From: Thermobifida halotolerans
GTDB lineage: Bacteria; Actinomycetota; Actinomycetes; Streptosporangiales; Streptosporangiaceae
NCBI RefSeq assembly: GCF_003574835.2
Contig: NZ_CP063196.1
Location: 2,046,001 to 2,110,000 of the forward strand
DNA: 64,000 nt
Direction of reading: 5' to 3'
Numbering within the stretch: the first letter of the stretch is position 1; every line of letters begins with the position of its first letter. Below the pieces are notes generated by a model. It saw only the letters and a program-made list of their open reading frames with translations, did no database searches and had not been told where the DNA came from. The translations under genes were made by a program, and so were the position numbers. This document shows, piece by piece, positions 9,097 to 18,088 of the stretch.

Positions 9097-9918
9097 TCAG
9101 TCCCCGTGGGCGGCCCCGGCCGCCCCGTCCCAGCGCCGCCAGGTGCGCAGCCGCTCCTCGTAGGTCTTTCGCACGGTGTCGAGCGCCCAGGCGCCGAGGA
9201 GGCAGCGCAGCGGCGGGTGGGGAGCGTCGACGATGTCGAAGAGGGGTTTGACGGTGTCCTCGGGGTCTCCCGGGGAGATCCCGGCCGACGTGTCGCGCAT
9301 GGCCCGCACCGACTCGGCGTAGGCCTCCCCGGGCTCGGCCCACACCGCGGAACTCCCCCTCCAGTCGGTCCTGTAGGGCCCCGGCTCCAGCAGGGTGACG
9401 TGGACGCCGAAGGGCGACACCTCCTGGGCCAGGGCGTCACTCATTCCCTCGATGGCCCACTTCGAGGCGTGGTAGAGGCCCAGCATCGGCCAGGAGGCCA
9501 GACCGGCGATGCTCGACACCTGCACGATGTGGCCGCCGCGCTGGGCGCGCAGGACGGGCAGGACGGCCTGGGTGACCCACAGGGTGCCGAAGAAGTTGGT
9601 GTCCATCTGGTCGCGGGCCTGCTGCTCGGTGACGTTCTCCACGGGGCCGAAGAGCCCGTAGCCGGCGTTGTTGACCACGACGTCCAACCGCCCGAACCGC
9701 CGGTGGGCGGCGGCCACGGCGGCGTGGACGGCCTCCCGGTCCGACACGTCGAGCCGCAGCGGCAGAACGGCGTCCCCGTGCCGCTCGACCAGCTCGTCCA
9801 GGGCCGAGACGGTACGGACGCCGGCGGCGACCCGGTCGCCGCGCTCCAGTGCGGCCCGCGCCCAGACCCTGCCGAACCCTCGGGACGCTCCGGTGATGAA
9901 CCAGACCTTGCCGGACAC
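9097..9918 (-). CDS. Short-chain dehydrogenase/reductase
   Basis: A 273-residue classical SDR. FITGASRGFGR is the nucleotide-binding glycine motif, VVNNAGYG the NAG motif, QVSSIAG holds the catalytic Ser, and YHASKWAIEGMSD carries the catalytic Tyr-x-x-x-Lys; PGPYRTDW follows. The start is the GTG at 9918 (VSGKVWFITG); longer frames reach into the control region without similarity. It points into the phenazine operon but is separated from the oxygenase gene by 263 nt. Substrate unknown, possibly a tailoring oxidoreductase of the cluster. Confidence 0.88.
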   Translation of the reverse strand: MSGKVWFITGASRGFGRVWARAALERGDRVAAGVRTVSALDELVERHGDAVLPLRLDVSDREAVHAAVAAAHRRFGRLDVVVNNAGYGLFGPVENVTEQQARDQMDTNFFGTLWVTQAVLPVLRAQRGGHIVQVSSIAGLASWPMLGLYHASKWAIEGMSDALAQEVSPFGVHVTLLEPGPYRTDWRGSSAVWAEPGEAYAESVRAMRDTSAGISPGDPEDTVKPLFDIVDAPHPPLRCLLGAWALDTVRKTYEERLRTWRRWDGAAGAAHGD

Positions 9919-10000
9919 GGCACTCCCTCCTGTCTTCTGGCGTTCGTGCGCCTGCCGCGCGGTCGCCCGCGTCGGTCCGCGCTGCCCGTGACGACCGTGT

Positions 10001-10021
10001 ATTCGACCAAAACGGTCGAAT
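10001..10021. promoter_or_regulatory. 21-bp perfect inverted repeat, candidate operator
   Basis: The arms ATTCGACC and GGTCGAAT flank AAAAC, an 8-bp perfect inverted repeat with a 5-nt centre. It lies 83 bp upstream of the SDR start and just before the larger StrR-like site. The size and symmetry fit a dimeric regulator. Which regulator binds is unknown. Confidence 0.4.
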
Positions 10022-10043
10022 TCTGTCGAGCGGTGTGCTGTTT

Positions 10044-10086
10044 CCCCGGTGTGCAACTGAGGAGAATTCCCAGTTGCACACCGGGG
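10044..10086. promoter_or_regulatory. 16-bp inverted repeat with 11-nt spacer, candidate StrR-family operator
   Basis: The arms (10044-10059 and 10071-10086) are perfect complements of 16 nt. The inner nine bases read GTGCAACTG and CAGTTGCAC around exactly 11 nt. The StrR consensus known from streptomycin regulation is GTTCGACTG, 11 nt, CAGTCGAAC, so 7 of 9 bases per half-site agree and the spacing is identical. A StrR-like gene lies 4 kb away at 14200. The site sits between the divergent SDR and methyltransferase genes. An RNA hairpin role is an alternative. Confidence 0.6.
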
Positions 10087-10535
10087 GCCTTCCCGTCCTG
10101 CCACGGGCTGACGAGGGTTTTCACGGTTCGGCGCTCCGGAACCGGGGCGGTGGGGCACGCACCCCGGAAAAAGAGGAGGCGGACCGGTCGCGGCACGGAG
10201 CGCATTTCCGGGGGCCGTCCGGTGTTTCGGCTCCGCCGTACGTCCCGCGGCTTGCCGCTTCCTTCTTCCACGGGTACGTTTCCGTAACCGTCCCCGTATC
10301 TCGGGGATCACTGCGGCCTCTCCGGGAGAGGGGCGTTCCGCGCTATTCACGCTCCGGCGGCGACGCGGCGAGGAATTCTCCTCCGCCTTCCTTTCCGCAT
10401 GCCCGGAAAAGCGTTCCCGCCGGGCACGGAGGGGAGTTCCCGCCGCGGGTTCCTTCCGCGTGCGGCAGCGAACCGGCGTTCCTCCGGGTGGGCCACCGCG
10501 GTTGCGCAGAACCCGTTCGTTGTGAGGAGGATCGT
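10087..10535. other. Intergenic stretch before the methyltransferase gene
   Basis: No convincing gene in either strand. The stretch is rich in short G/C inverted repeats (for example CCGGAAAAG...CCCGCCGGG near 10395-10425). It probably holds the promoter and a long leader for the methyltransferase at 10536. No clear -35/-10 pair was identified. Confidence 0.4.
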
Positions 10536-11234
10536 GTGACCGACAGAACCGGCCACTCCTACGACTTCACCGAAGCCGACTTCAACGCCGTCTACGAGGG
10601 CGGCGACCTGCTGCCCGGCGCCGGGATCAGAAGTGTCCCCTGGGACATCGGCGAGGCGCAGCCGGCCGTGGTCGACCTGGAGCGCCGGGGGCGCTTTCGC
10701 GGCGCGGTGCTGGACGTCGGATGCGGCCTGGGCGACAACGCCGTCTTCCTGTCCGCACGCGGCTACCGGGTGACCGCCGTCGACGCCGCCTCCACCGCGG
10801 TCGAGCAGGCCAGGCAGCGGGCGCGGGGGGCCGACGTCGAGTTCGCCGTCGCGGACGCGACCAGGCTGGACGACTACGCGGGCCGCTTCGACACGGTGCT
10901 GGACAGCGCGCTCTACCACACGATGGACCAGGCGACGCGCGAACGCTACGTCGCCGAGCTGTACCGCGTCACCCGGCCCGGCGCCCGCCTGAACATGCTG
11001 TGCTTCGCCGACGTGCCCGGAGGGATGCCGGCCCCGCTGGCGGTGTCGCGGGAGAACGTGCGCACCACGCTGGCCCGGGCGGGATGGTCCGTCACCGACG
11101 TGGAACGGGACGTGTTCGTGGGGGTGGCCGCTCCCGTCCGGGACTTCCTGGACAGGACCGGGGCCGCTCCCGAGGTCGACGAACGGGGGCGCACCCGCCT
11201 GCCCGTCTGGGTGGTCCTGGCGGACCGGGGGTGA
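10536..11234 (+). CDS. Class I SAM-dependent methyltransferase
   Basis: A 232-residue methyltransferase. Motif I is VLDVGCGLGDNAVFLSARGY, the acidic loop is VTAVDAAS, motif II/III is FDTVLDSALYHTM, followed by LYRVTRPGARLNMLCF. The start is the GTG at 10536 preceded by GAGGAGG; the longer frame back to 10035 crosses the inverted repeat and has no similarity. Position opposite the phenazine core suggests O- or N-methylation of a phenazine, the usual last step in actinomycete phenazines, which is inference. Confidence 0.87.
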   Translation: MTDRTGHSYDFTEADFNAVYEGGDLLPGAGIRSVPWDIGEAQPAVVDLERRGRFRGAVLDVGCGLGDNAVFLSARGYRVTAVDAASTAVEQARQRARGADVEFAVADATRLDDYAGRFDTVLDSALYHTMDQATRERYVAELYRVTRPGARLNMLCFADVPGGMPAPLAVSRENVRTTLARAGWSVTDVERDVFVGVAAPVRDFLDRTGAAPEVDERGRTRLPVWVVLADRG

Positions 11235-11288
11235 GCCCCGGGGCCCGTCCGGCGGAGTCGACTGGTCGCCGCCGGGCGGGCCCGGTTC

Positions 11289-11331
11289 CCATAACCGCGG
11301 GTTCTGGCAGCGATAAACACCAGGTCTTGGA
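11289..11331 (+). promoter_or_regulatory. 43-bp shared upstream motif, copy 1 (before the FAD oxidase)
   Basis: Reads CCATAA, 7 variable bases, then TTCTGG, two bases, GCGATAA, two bases, ACCAG and TTGG. It matches the copy at 18089-18131 without gaps across 43 bp. It lies 130 bp (ATAA to ATG) before the FAD oxidase. Two ATAA blocks are spaced 22 bp apart, as in tandem binding sites on one DNA face. Function as activator site or promoter is inferred from recurrence only. Confidence 0.5.
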
Positions 11332-11420
11332 CGTGGGGACCGGAGGCGTCCAGGATGGGGCGGGGAACCAGACACCGGTTCAGGCGGTACGAAAGGCCCA
11401 AGGCGAAAAGGACTGCGGTG

Positions 11421-12812
11421 ATGGGCGACAGCAGTGCTCACGGCGGCTTCTCCGACCTGGCGGCCCGGGTGCGCGGCCCGGTGCTGCCCCGTGGAGGGGA
11501 CGGCTACGAAGAGGAGACCCGCGGCTTCCAGACCGGGTTCCACCACCGGGCGGCGGTGGTGGTCGGCGCGGTCGACGCCGATGACGTGCGCGCGGCGGTG
11601 CGGTTCGCGGTCGAGCACGGGATGGGCGTCGCGGTGCAGTCGACCGGGCACGGGGTGACCGTCTTCGACGACAACAGCGTGCTGGTCACCACCGGGCGGA
11701 TGGACGACGTCACCGTGGACCCCGACGCCCGGTGCGCCCGGATCGGGGCGGGGGCCCGCTGGGAGCGGGTGGTCGAGCGGGCCGAACCGTACGGCCTGGT
11801 CCCCCCCAGCGGCTCCGCCGGGCATGTCGGCGTGGTGGGCTACACGCTCGCCGGCGGCATGGGCCTGCTGGCCCGGGAGTTCGGCTACGCGGCCGACCAC
11901 GTGCGCGCCGTCGACGTCGTCACCGCCGACGGCGAACTGCGCCACGTGACCGCCGACAGCGATCCCGACCTGTTCTGGGCGCTGCGGGGCGGGCAGGGCA
12001 ACTTCGGTGTGGTGACCGGTCTGGAGATCGCCCTGCAGCCGGTCGACCGGATCTACGGCGGGGGGATGTTCTTCGGCTCCGAGCACGCCGCTCCGCTTCT
12101 CTCGTTCTTCCGCGAGTGGACGGCCGGACTGCCCGAGGCCATGACCGCGTCGGTGGGGATGATCGGCTACCCGGCGATCCCGGTCTTCCCCGAACCGCTG
12201 CGGGGCAGGCACGTGGTCCACGTCCGGTTCGCCACCACCGACCTGGCCGCGGGGCCGGAGTTGGTGCGGCCGTGGCGGGAGGTCGCCCCGCCGCTCGTCG
12301 ACGAGGTCGGTGAACTGCCCTACAGCCGGGCGGGATCGATCTACCGGGAGCCGGACTTCGCCCACGCCTACGACGGCAACAACGTGCTGCTGCGCGAACT
12401 GGACCCGTCCGCGCTGGAGGCGGTCCGGGAACTGGCGGGGGCCGAGGCGCCGGTGCCGTGCATCGTCGACCTGCGCCACCTCGGCGGAGCGCTGGCGCGG
12501 CGGCCCGCGGTGGACAACGCGGTCTCCTTCCGGGAGGCGCAGTACATCCTGCGGGTGCTCTCCCCGCTCGACGACGCCTCCCTGGCGGACGTGCGCGACG
12601 CCCACGGACGGCTCGAGGCCGCCGTCGCGCCGTGGACGCTGGGGCGGTCGCCGAACTTCGTCTACGGTGAGCGGGACCCCGCCGACCTCAGGTCCAAGCT
12701 CTACGAGAAGACCGTCGCGGACCGGCTGGCGGCGGTCAAGGCCGTCCACGATCCGGACAACGTCTTCCGCTGCGGCCACAGCGCTGTCGCGCCCGCGGCC
12801 GCCGACCGCTGA
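11421..12812 (+). CDS. FAD-linked oxidase (berberine-bridge-enzyme-like)
   Basis: A 463-residue FAD-binding PCMH/BBE oxidase. The N-terminal FAD domain contains VVVGAVDADDVRAAVRFAVE and VQSTGHGV, whose His is the usual covalent FAD attachment site, followed by GAGARWERV and GYTLAGGMGLLAREFG. WALRGGQGNFGVVTGLEI and the C-terminal BBE motif PNFVYGERDP with KAVHDPDNVFRC are typical. The second Cys of bicovalent enzymes is absent (GSAGHVG), so flavin attachment should be single. The start is the ATG at 11421. Role in the cluster: probable oxidative tailoring or aromatisation. Confidence 0.87.
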   Translation: MGDSSAHGGFSDLAARVRGPVLPRGGDGYEEETRGFQTGFHHRAAVVVGAVDADDVRAAVRFAVEHGMGVAVQSTGHGVTVFDDNSVLVTTGRMDDVTVDPDARCARIGAGARWERVVERAEPYGLVPPSGSAGHVGVVGYTLAGGMGLLAREFGYAADHVRAVDVVTADGELRHVTADSDPDLFWALRGGQGNFGVVTGLEIALQPVDRIYGGGMFFGSEHAAPLLSFFREWTAGLPEAMTASVGMIGYPAIPVFPEPLRGRHVVHVRFATTDLAAGPELVRPWREVAPPLVDEVGELPYSRAGSIYREPDFAHAYDGNNVLLRELDPSALEAVRELAGAEAPVPCIVDLRHLGGALARRPAVDNAVSFREAQYILRVLSPLDDASLADVRDAHGRLEAAVAPWTLGRSPNFVYGERDPADLRSKLYEKTVADRLAAVKAVHDPDNVFRCGHSAVAPAAADR

Positions 12813-13070
12813 CAGGCGGCCGCGGCACGGTCGGAGCACCCGGACGTGCGCGGCCGCCGCCGGCCGCTCCCCGCGAAGCACCGTGCGGCTTCCCCGTGGG
12901 TGTCGGCCGCGGTTCTCCGCCTCCGCGGTCGGCGGGGACCGCGCGGGCAGGGTGGGACCCGGGATCCGGCCGCCTTCGGACCGCTGCTTTCCGGTCGGGG
13001 CGGAGCCGACCTGCGCCCCGACCGGCTCCGCCGACCACGCGCTCCCCGGTCGGGCCTCACCTGCGGAGGC

Positions 13071-13466
13071 TCAGGGGGAGGCCGACCGGTGCGAGGCGAT
13101 CCCCACGGGGTTGCCGTCGGGGTCGGCGACATAGGCGACCCGTTCGCCCCACGGCATGTCGGCGGGGCCCCGGAGCACGGGGACGCCCTCCTCGCGCAGC
13201 CGTTCGACAACGGCGTCGACCTCGGCGACAAAGACAAACATCTCGAAGCGGACACCGTCTTCCGGGCCCCGGCCGTAGCGGTCCCGCGCCTGGGCGGCGT
13301 CGACGACGGCGAGCTCGGCCGAGCCGCGGCGCAGGCCGACGTAGGTCGGCGCGTCCCCGGGAGGGTGCTCGACGGCCCGGGTGAATCCGAGCCGTTCGTA
13401 GAACCCCGCGGTGGCGGGCACCGCCTCGGAGAAGACAACCGGAAAAGCACGGTCAAGGTTCTCCAT
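13071..13466 (-). CDS. VOC-superfamily (glyoxalase/bleomycin-resistance-like) protein
   Basis: A 131-residue protein with the VOC pattern: FYERLGFTRAVEHP near the N-terminus, LRRGSAELAVVD in the middle, FVFVAEVDAVVERLREEGV, and the C-terminal DPDGNPVGIASH. The family covers glyoxalases, dioxygenases and drug-binding resistance proteins. Within a phenazine cluster a sequestration or resistance role is possible but unproven. It is the only minus-strand gene between the FAD oxidase and the regulator. Confidence 0.8.
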   Translation of the reverse strand: MENLDRAFPVVFSEAVPATAGFYERLGFTRAVEHPPGDAPTYVGLRRGSAELAVVDAAQARDRYGRGPEDGVRFEMFVFVAEVDAVVERLREEGVPVLRGPADMPWGERVAYVADPDGNPVGIASHRSASP

Positions 13467-13724
13467 GGCGGGCAGAATAGCACGGTGGCCGCTTGTTCAT
13501 TCTCTCTTTCCTCAGGCGAATCAGCGGCGTCGGCGCCTTCGCACACTTCTTCGGGTTCCGGGGACCGGCCGCACCCGGACTTTCCCTGCGGCGGTCGAAT
13601 AGATTCCGAGGTCAGGGACGCCCACGGCCCCGGTCCGGACACCCGGAGGCACGCGGCACCGCACCGGCATATCTCCCGGAACATGGGAGGCGGCTTTTGA
13701 TAGAAACCGATTATAGCCGGGCCG
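13467..13724. other. Intergenic stretch upstream of the StrR-like gene promoter
   Basis: No gene supported. It separates the divergent VOC gene from the regulator. GC content drops towards 13690-13760, where the promoter lies. Confidence 0.4.
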
Positions 13725-13753
13725 TTGACACTCCGTAGCCGCACAAATAGAAT
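13725..13753 (+). promoter_or_regulatory. Sigma-70-like promoter with long leader for the StrR-like regulator
   Basis: TTGACA at 13725-13730 and TAGAAT at 13748-13753 are separated by exactly 17 bp, close to the housekeeping consensus. The first real gene downstream on this strand starts at 14200, giving a leader of about 440 nt. That leader (13754-14199) contains no supported gene and could carry post-transcriptional control. Confidence 0.65.
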
Positions 13754-14199
13754 TCCAGACGCGCAGATCACGAGGAAATAAATAACTGATCTCCGAAATC
13801 CGCCTGGGGGACTGATGTCACGGGAGCGGCATCCGGCCGCACGGCGAGGACCGGGGTTGCGGTGAACCGGGGCAGGCGGCTCCTCCGCAGCTCCGGGCAC
13901 GTGGAACGTCCCGTCCGGAGCCAGCCCCCGACACACTGGACCACGGTCCGCCACGGCCGTCCGGCGGCACCGCGGCCACCCCCGGAAACGGGGCCGGCAC
14001 CACCCGCCGCACGGGAGTCGGCTGTCTCCGGAAGCCGCTGAAGAGACCACGACGGCCGCCGACGGAGAGCACCGGCACCAATTCTCCGGAAGACCGGAAG
14101 AGAAGAAAATCCCTCGCGTCAAGAGAGTTCTGATTCGCGCCTTGGCCATTGAATTTTCCCCGGAACCAGCAACGGTCAACAGAAGAAGGAAATCCTTGC

Positions 14200-15240
14200 G
14201 TGAACCCCGAATCCGCTCTCCCCAAGGACTCCACCGGTTCGGAAACGGACATCGCATCGCTCCGGAAGCGGTGGTCACAGAACATATCGGCTCCAGAACT
14301 GGTCCCGATAAGCTCGCTGAATCCCGCTGACTCGCCGCGCCACCGCGGACTGAGACCCGAGCACCTGAGAACCCTCACCGAATCCAGGGAGGAACTTCCG
14401 CCCATCCTGGTCCACCGCGCCACGATGCGGGTGATCGACGGCATGCACCGCCTGAAGGTCGCCGCCGACCAGGGAGGAACCCTGATATCCGCGCGGTTCT
14501 TCGAGGGGACGGAGAGCGAGGCCTTCGTCCTCTCCGTCGAGGGAAACACCCGGCACGGCCTTCCCCTGACCCTGGCGGAGCGCACGGCGGCGGCCCGGCG
14601 CATCCTCGCCTCCCACCCGGAGTGGTCGGACCGGATGGTCGCCTCCGTCACGGGCCTGTCCCCCAAGACGGTCCGCGACCTGCGGCACTCCGCCCAGATC
14701 AGTGCTCCCGAGGTCACCGCGCGGGTCGGCCGGGACGGAAGGGTGCGGCCGCTCGACCCCGCGGCGGGCCGCCTCCGCGCGGCGGAACTCCTCCGGAAGA
14801 ACCCGCGGGCGTCCCTGCGCAGGATCGCCGACGAGGCCGGGATCTCCCCCGGCACCGTTCGGGATGTCAAAGAGCGGTTGCGGCGCGGCGAGGAACCGGT
14901 TCCACGGGCCAGGAACCGGAAGAGGATGTCGGGTCCTCCCACCCGGAAGGACTCCTCGAACCTGCCGACGCCCCGGCCGAACCGCGCCCCGGTCCAGTCG
15001 GAGGACCTGCGCGCCTGCCTGGAGACCCTGACCGGAGACCCCGTGCTGCGCTACTCGGAGAACGGTCGCCGTCTGCTCCGGGTCCTCTCCGCGATCTCCG
15101 TCCTCATCGAAAACCGGGAGCAGTTGTTGAGAAGCGTCCCGTCGCACTGGGCGGGCACCATTTACCGGATAGCCATGGAATGTTCCAAGGAATGGCAGGA
15201 ATTCGCCCAGCAGATGGAGGTTCTCGAAGAGGCGCGGTGA
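14200..15240 (+). CDS. StrR-like pathway-specific regulator (ParB/Srx-fold N-terminus)
   Basis: A 346-residue protein. The N-terminal ParB-like domain shows VPISSLNPADSPRHRGLRPE, then LPPILVHRATMRVIDGMHRL and EGNTRHGLPLTLAERTAAAR. It is followed by two helix-turn-helix stretches, MVASVTGLSPKTVRDLRH and LRRIADEAGISPGTVRDVKE. This layout is that of StrR and its relatives, which activate antibiotic clusters. The start GTG at 14200 has AAGGA 9 nt upstream. It is probably the activator of this phenazine cluster, consistent with the StrR-like inverted repeat at 10044. Its own gene has a strong promoter at 13725. Confidence 0.88.
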   Translation: MNPESALPKDSTGSETDIASLRKRWSQNISAPELVPISSLNPADSPRHRGLRPEHLRTLTESREELPPILVHRATMRVIDGMHRLKVAADQGGTLISARFFEGTESEAFVLSVEGNTRHGLPLTLAERTAAARRILASHPEWSDRMVASVTGLSPKTVRDLRHSAQISAPEVTARVGRDGRVRPLDPAAGRLRAAELLRKNPRASLRRIADEAGISPGTVRDVKERLRRGEEPVPRARNRKRMSGPPTRKDSSNLPTPRPNRAPVQSEDLRACLETLTGDPVLRYSENGRRLLRVLSAISVLIENREQLLRSVPSHWAGTIYRIAMECSKEWQEFAQQMEVLEEAR

Positions 15241-15426
15241 GGCGCAGAGGCCACCGCCGCCCCCGCGGCGCCCGAAGACGCGGAGGCCTTCCGGCGAGGA
15301 CGGCAGAAACCCAGCCGGAAGGCCCAGCCGGCAACGTTTCCCCGGCGCCCCCGGCGACGGCCGCTGTGGCACGATCCATCGGTTCCCGACGCGGCGCCGT
15401 AGGTTTCTTCCACTAGGATTTCCTTC

Positions 15427-16338
15427 ATGGAGCTGCGTCAGCTGGAATACTTTATCGCCGTGGCGGAAGAGCAGAGTTTCACCAAGGCCGCCGCACGGCT
15501 GTACGTGGCCCAGCCAGGTGTCAGCGCACAGATCCGGCGCCTGGAGCACGAACTCGGACAGGAGCTTCTGGACCGCTCGGGGCGGAACGTACGGCTCACC
15601 GAGGTGGGAGCCGCCGTCCTCACCTACGCCCGGACCGTCATCGACGGAATCGCCAGCATCCGGCTCACCGTCGACGAGTTCGCCGGACTGATGCGCGGCC
15701 GCGTCTCCATGGGAGTGGTCCGCTCCTGCCCGGCGCTCGACCTGCCCGCCCTGCTGGCGAACTTCCACAAGAACTACCCGGCCGTGGAGATCACCCTGGT
15801 CGAGGAGAACTCCGACCGCCTGCTGGACGACGTCCAGAACGGACTGCTCGACACGGCGATCGTCGCCCTGACGGCCGCCACCCCCGCGGGCATCGACCTC
15901 CACGTCTTCGTCGACGAACCGCTCGTCATCGCCGTCAGCCCCGGCGACCAGCTGGCCGGGGAGAACACCGTCCCCATCGACGCGTTACGCGACCGGACGC
16001 TGACCAGCCTCCCCCGAGGAACCGGCATGCGGGCCTGCCTCGAGGAGGCCTGCTCCGCGGCAGGTTTCGAACCGCGTGTCTCCTTCGAGGTCAGCGACCC
16101 GGACATGCTCGCGCAACTGGCCATCCGCGGTCTGGGACCGGCCGTCCTTCCCGCCTCCCTCGCCGCCGAGTACCCCGAGGAACTCCACGCGATCGCGGTG
16201 TGTCCCCCGCTGCGCGGGCGCATGGCGCTGATCTGGCGCTCGCAGGGACCGCTCAGCCCCGCGGCGCGGACGTTCGTCAACCACGCGCGCAGCGCGCTGG
16301 CGGAGCAGTCGACAGACCCGCAGCCGGAACGCCTGTGA
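15427..16338 (+). CDS. LysR-family transcriptional regulator
   Basis: A 303-residue LysR protein: MELRQLEYFIAVAEEQSFTK and AAARLYVAQPGVSAQIRRLE form the winged HTH, followed by LLDRSGRNVRLTEVGAAVL. The effector-binding domain begins near residue 90 (VSMGVVRSCPALDLPALL). It lies between the StrR-like gene and the exporter gene, all on the same strand. LysR proteins often regulate neighbouring efflux genes, so it may act on the exporter 215 bp downstream and on the shared 43-bp motif. That assignment is inference. Confidence 0.93.
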   Translation: MELRQLEYFIAVAEEQSFTKAAARLYVAQPGVSAQIRRLEHELGQELLDRSGRNVRLTEVGAAVLTYARTVIDGIASIRLTVDEFAGLMRGRVSMGVVRSCPALDLPALLANFHKNYPAVEITLVEENSDRLLDDVQNGLLDTAIVALTAATPAGIDLHVFVDEPLVIAVSPGDQLAGENTVPIDALRDRTLTSLPRGTGMRACLEEACSAAGFEPRVSFEVSDPDMLAQLAIRGLGPAVLPASLAAEYPEELHAIAVCPPLRGRMALIWRSQGPLSPAARTFVNHARSALAEQSTDPQPERL

Positions 16339-16448
16339 CGGAAGCCGCCGACCGGCCCCTCCCCGGGGCGCGTCCTCGCCACGGGGAAGGACGGCCCCAC
16401 GGGTTCCGCACCACGCTGACGCGGCACCGACCCCCCGCAGAGGAACAG

Positions 16449-16491
16449 GCATAAGAATTCCTTCTCACCGCGAGAACGAACCGCTCTTTCC
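16449..16491 (+). promoter_or_regulatory. Shared upstream motif, copy 3 (before the DHA2 exporter)
   Basis: A weaker, gap-free match to the copy at 18089 (about 27 of 43 positions): CATAA, then CTTCT, then CGCGA with AAC, and GCT-TT at matching positions. Its ATAA is 102 bp before the exporter ATG, the same distance as the copy before the NTF2-like gene. Confidence 0.4.
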
Positions 16492-16552
16492 CTTTCCCGG
16501 AAACCGGACCCCAGAATGGTGGGCGGATTTCCACGGGAAGGAGACGGTGAAA

Positions 16553-17989
16553 ATGGGTTCCGCGCGGCGGACGAATCCGTGGGCCTCGCTGTCCGCACTC
16601 TGTGTCGGTTTCTTCCTGATCATGATGGACACCACCATCGTGAATGTCGCGCTTCCCCGGATGATGGCCGAACTGGACGCGGGACTGCACCAGATCACCT
16701 GGGTGAACAGCGCCTACCTGCTCACCTTCGCCGCACCGCTGCTGGTCGCCGGCAGGCTGGGCGACCGGTGGGGGCGGAAGCCGGTGTTCCTCGGCGGCAT
16801 GGCCGTCTTCACCGCGGCGTCACTGTGGTGCGGGTGGTGCGACAGCGTCGAGATGCTCATCGCCGCGCGCGCCCTGCAGGGCGTCGGCGCCGCGGTGATG
16901 ATGCCCCAGCCGATGGCCTTCATCACCACGCTGTTTCCTGCCCGCCGACGCGGCGCCGCCCTGGGCGTGTGGGGCTCGGTGGCCGGTGCGGCCACCACCG
17001 TGGGCCCCCTGCTGGGCGGGTTCCTGGCCGACGGGCCCGGCTGGCCGTGGATCTTCCTGGTCAACGTGCCCATCGGGCTGCTCGGTCTGGCCATGACCGG
17101 CTTCCTGGTTCCCGGGGTGCGGCCGCGGGGCGGGCGCCGCTTCGACCTCGCGGGCACGCTGCTGTCCGCCCTGGGCCTGCTCGCCCTGGTGTTCGGCGTA
17201 CACAACGGCGAGTACTACGGGTGGGGGCGGGTGCTGGGCCCCGTCGGCATCGCGCACATCATCGGTGTCGGAGTGCTGCTGTTGGGCGTGTTCGTGGTAT
17301 GGCAGCGGTACAACGACCGCGAGCCGCTCATGCCGCTCACCCTGTTCGGCAACCGCGACTTCGGCGCGGCCACCGTCACTGCCGCCGCCATCGGTTTCTC
17401 CCTGACCGGCCTGTACCTGCCGCTGACCCTCCTCCTGCAGGAGGTGCTGGAACTCGCGCCGCGGCAGGCCGGTGCGCTCATGCTGCCGATCGCGGTGGCG
17501 AACAGCGTGGCCGGACCGGTCGCGGGCGCGCTTTCCGACCGGATCGGCGGCAGGCGGGTGGTGATGACCGGGCTGCTGGTGTTCGCCGCCGGAATCGGGG
17601 CCATCGCGGTGTCGGCCGGTCCGGAGACGGACCCGTGGCTGGTGGCCGCTGCCCTGGCGGTGTGCGGGATCGGAACCGGCGCCGCGTTCGCGCCGATGGC
17701 CAACGTCGCGGTCGGCGGCCTGTCCCCGGAACTGGTCGGCGCCGCCTCCGGCGTGTACAACGCCGTCCGCCAGGTGGCCGGCGTCCTCGGCAGCGCCGCG
17801 GTGAGCGTGTCGCTGCAGGCGTGGCCCGCGGACGGAGCGTCCCAGCACGGCATGGCGAGTGCGGTCGGAGCGACGCTGCTGCTCCTCGTCGTGGTGCTGT
17901 TCGTGGGGTCGGCCGCGTGCCTGGCCATGGAGCCGCGGCCCCGTCCCGCCGAATCCTTTGACGCTCCGCGGAAGGCCGCCGCGGTCTGA
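16553..17989 (+). CDS. DHA2-family (EmrB/QacA) major facilitator exporter
   Basis: A 478-residue membrane protein with about 14 hydrophobic segments. The first helix LCVGFFLIMMDTTIVNVALP contains the D-T-T motif of DHA2 drug exporters. LVAGRLGDRWGRKPVFLGG is the loop 2-3 motif A. The motif C-like stretch is AAATTVGPLLGGFLADGPGW. The ATG at 16553 has GGAAGGAG nine bases upstream; the GTG at 16547 is too close. The likely role is phenazine export and self-protection at the plasma membrane. Confidence 0.92.
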   Translation: MGSARRTNPWASLSALCVGFFLIMMDTTIVNVALPRMMAELDAGLHQITWVNSAYLLTFAAPLLVAGRLGDRWGRKPVFLGGMAVFTAASLWCGWCDSVEMLIAARALQGVGAAVMMPQPMAFITTLFPARRRGAALGVWGSVAGAATTVGPLLGGFLADGPGWPWIFLVNVPIGLLGLAMTGFLVPGVRPRGGRRFDLAGTLLSALGLLALVFGVHNGEYYGWGRVLGPVGIAHIIGVGVLLLGVFVVWQRYNDREPLMPLTLFGNRDFGAATVTAAAIGFSLTGLYLPLTLLLQEVLELAPRQAGALMLPIAVANSVAGPVAGALSDRIGGRRVVMTGLLVFAAGIGAIAVSAGPETDPWLVAAALAVCGIGTGAAFAPMANVAVGGLSPELVGAASGVYNAVRQVAGVLGSAAVSVSLQAWPADGASQHGMASAVGATLLLLVVVLFVGSAACLAMEPRPRPAESFDAPRKAAAV

Positions 17990-18088
17990 CCGCCGACCGC
18001 CCGCTTCGCGCACAAGCCCCCGCCGCTCCCCGCAGCGCCATCCCGAAAAACCCTTTTTTCCCGGAAAGCTCCACCGGACGGCGGTCTT

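Noticed and set aside
10347-12881. An 844-codon minus-strand open frame opposite the methyltransferase and FAD oxidase
   Set aside because: Shadow of two clear plus-strand genes; no domain recognisable.
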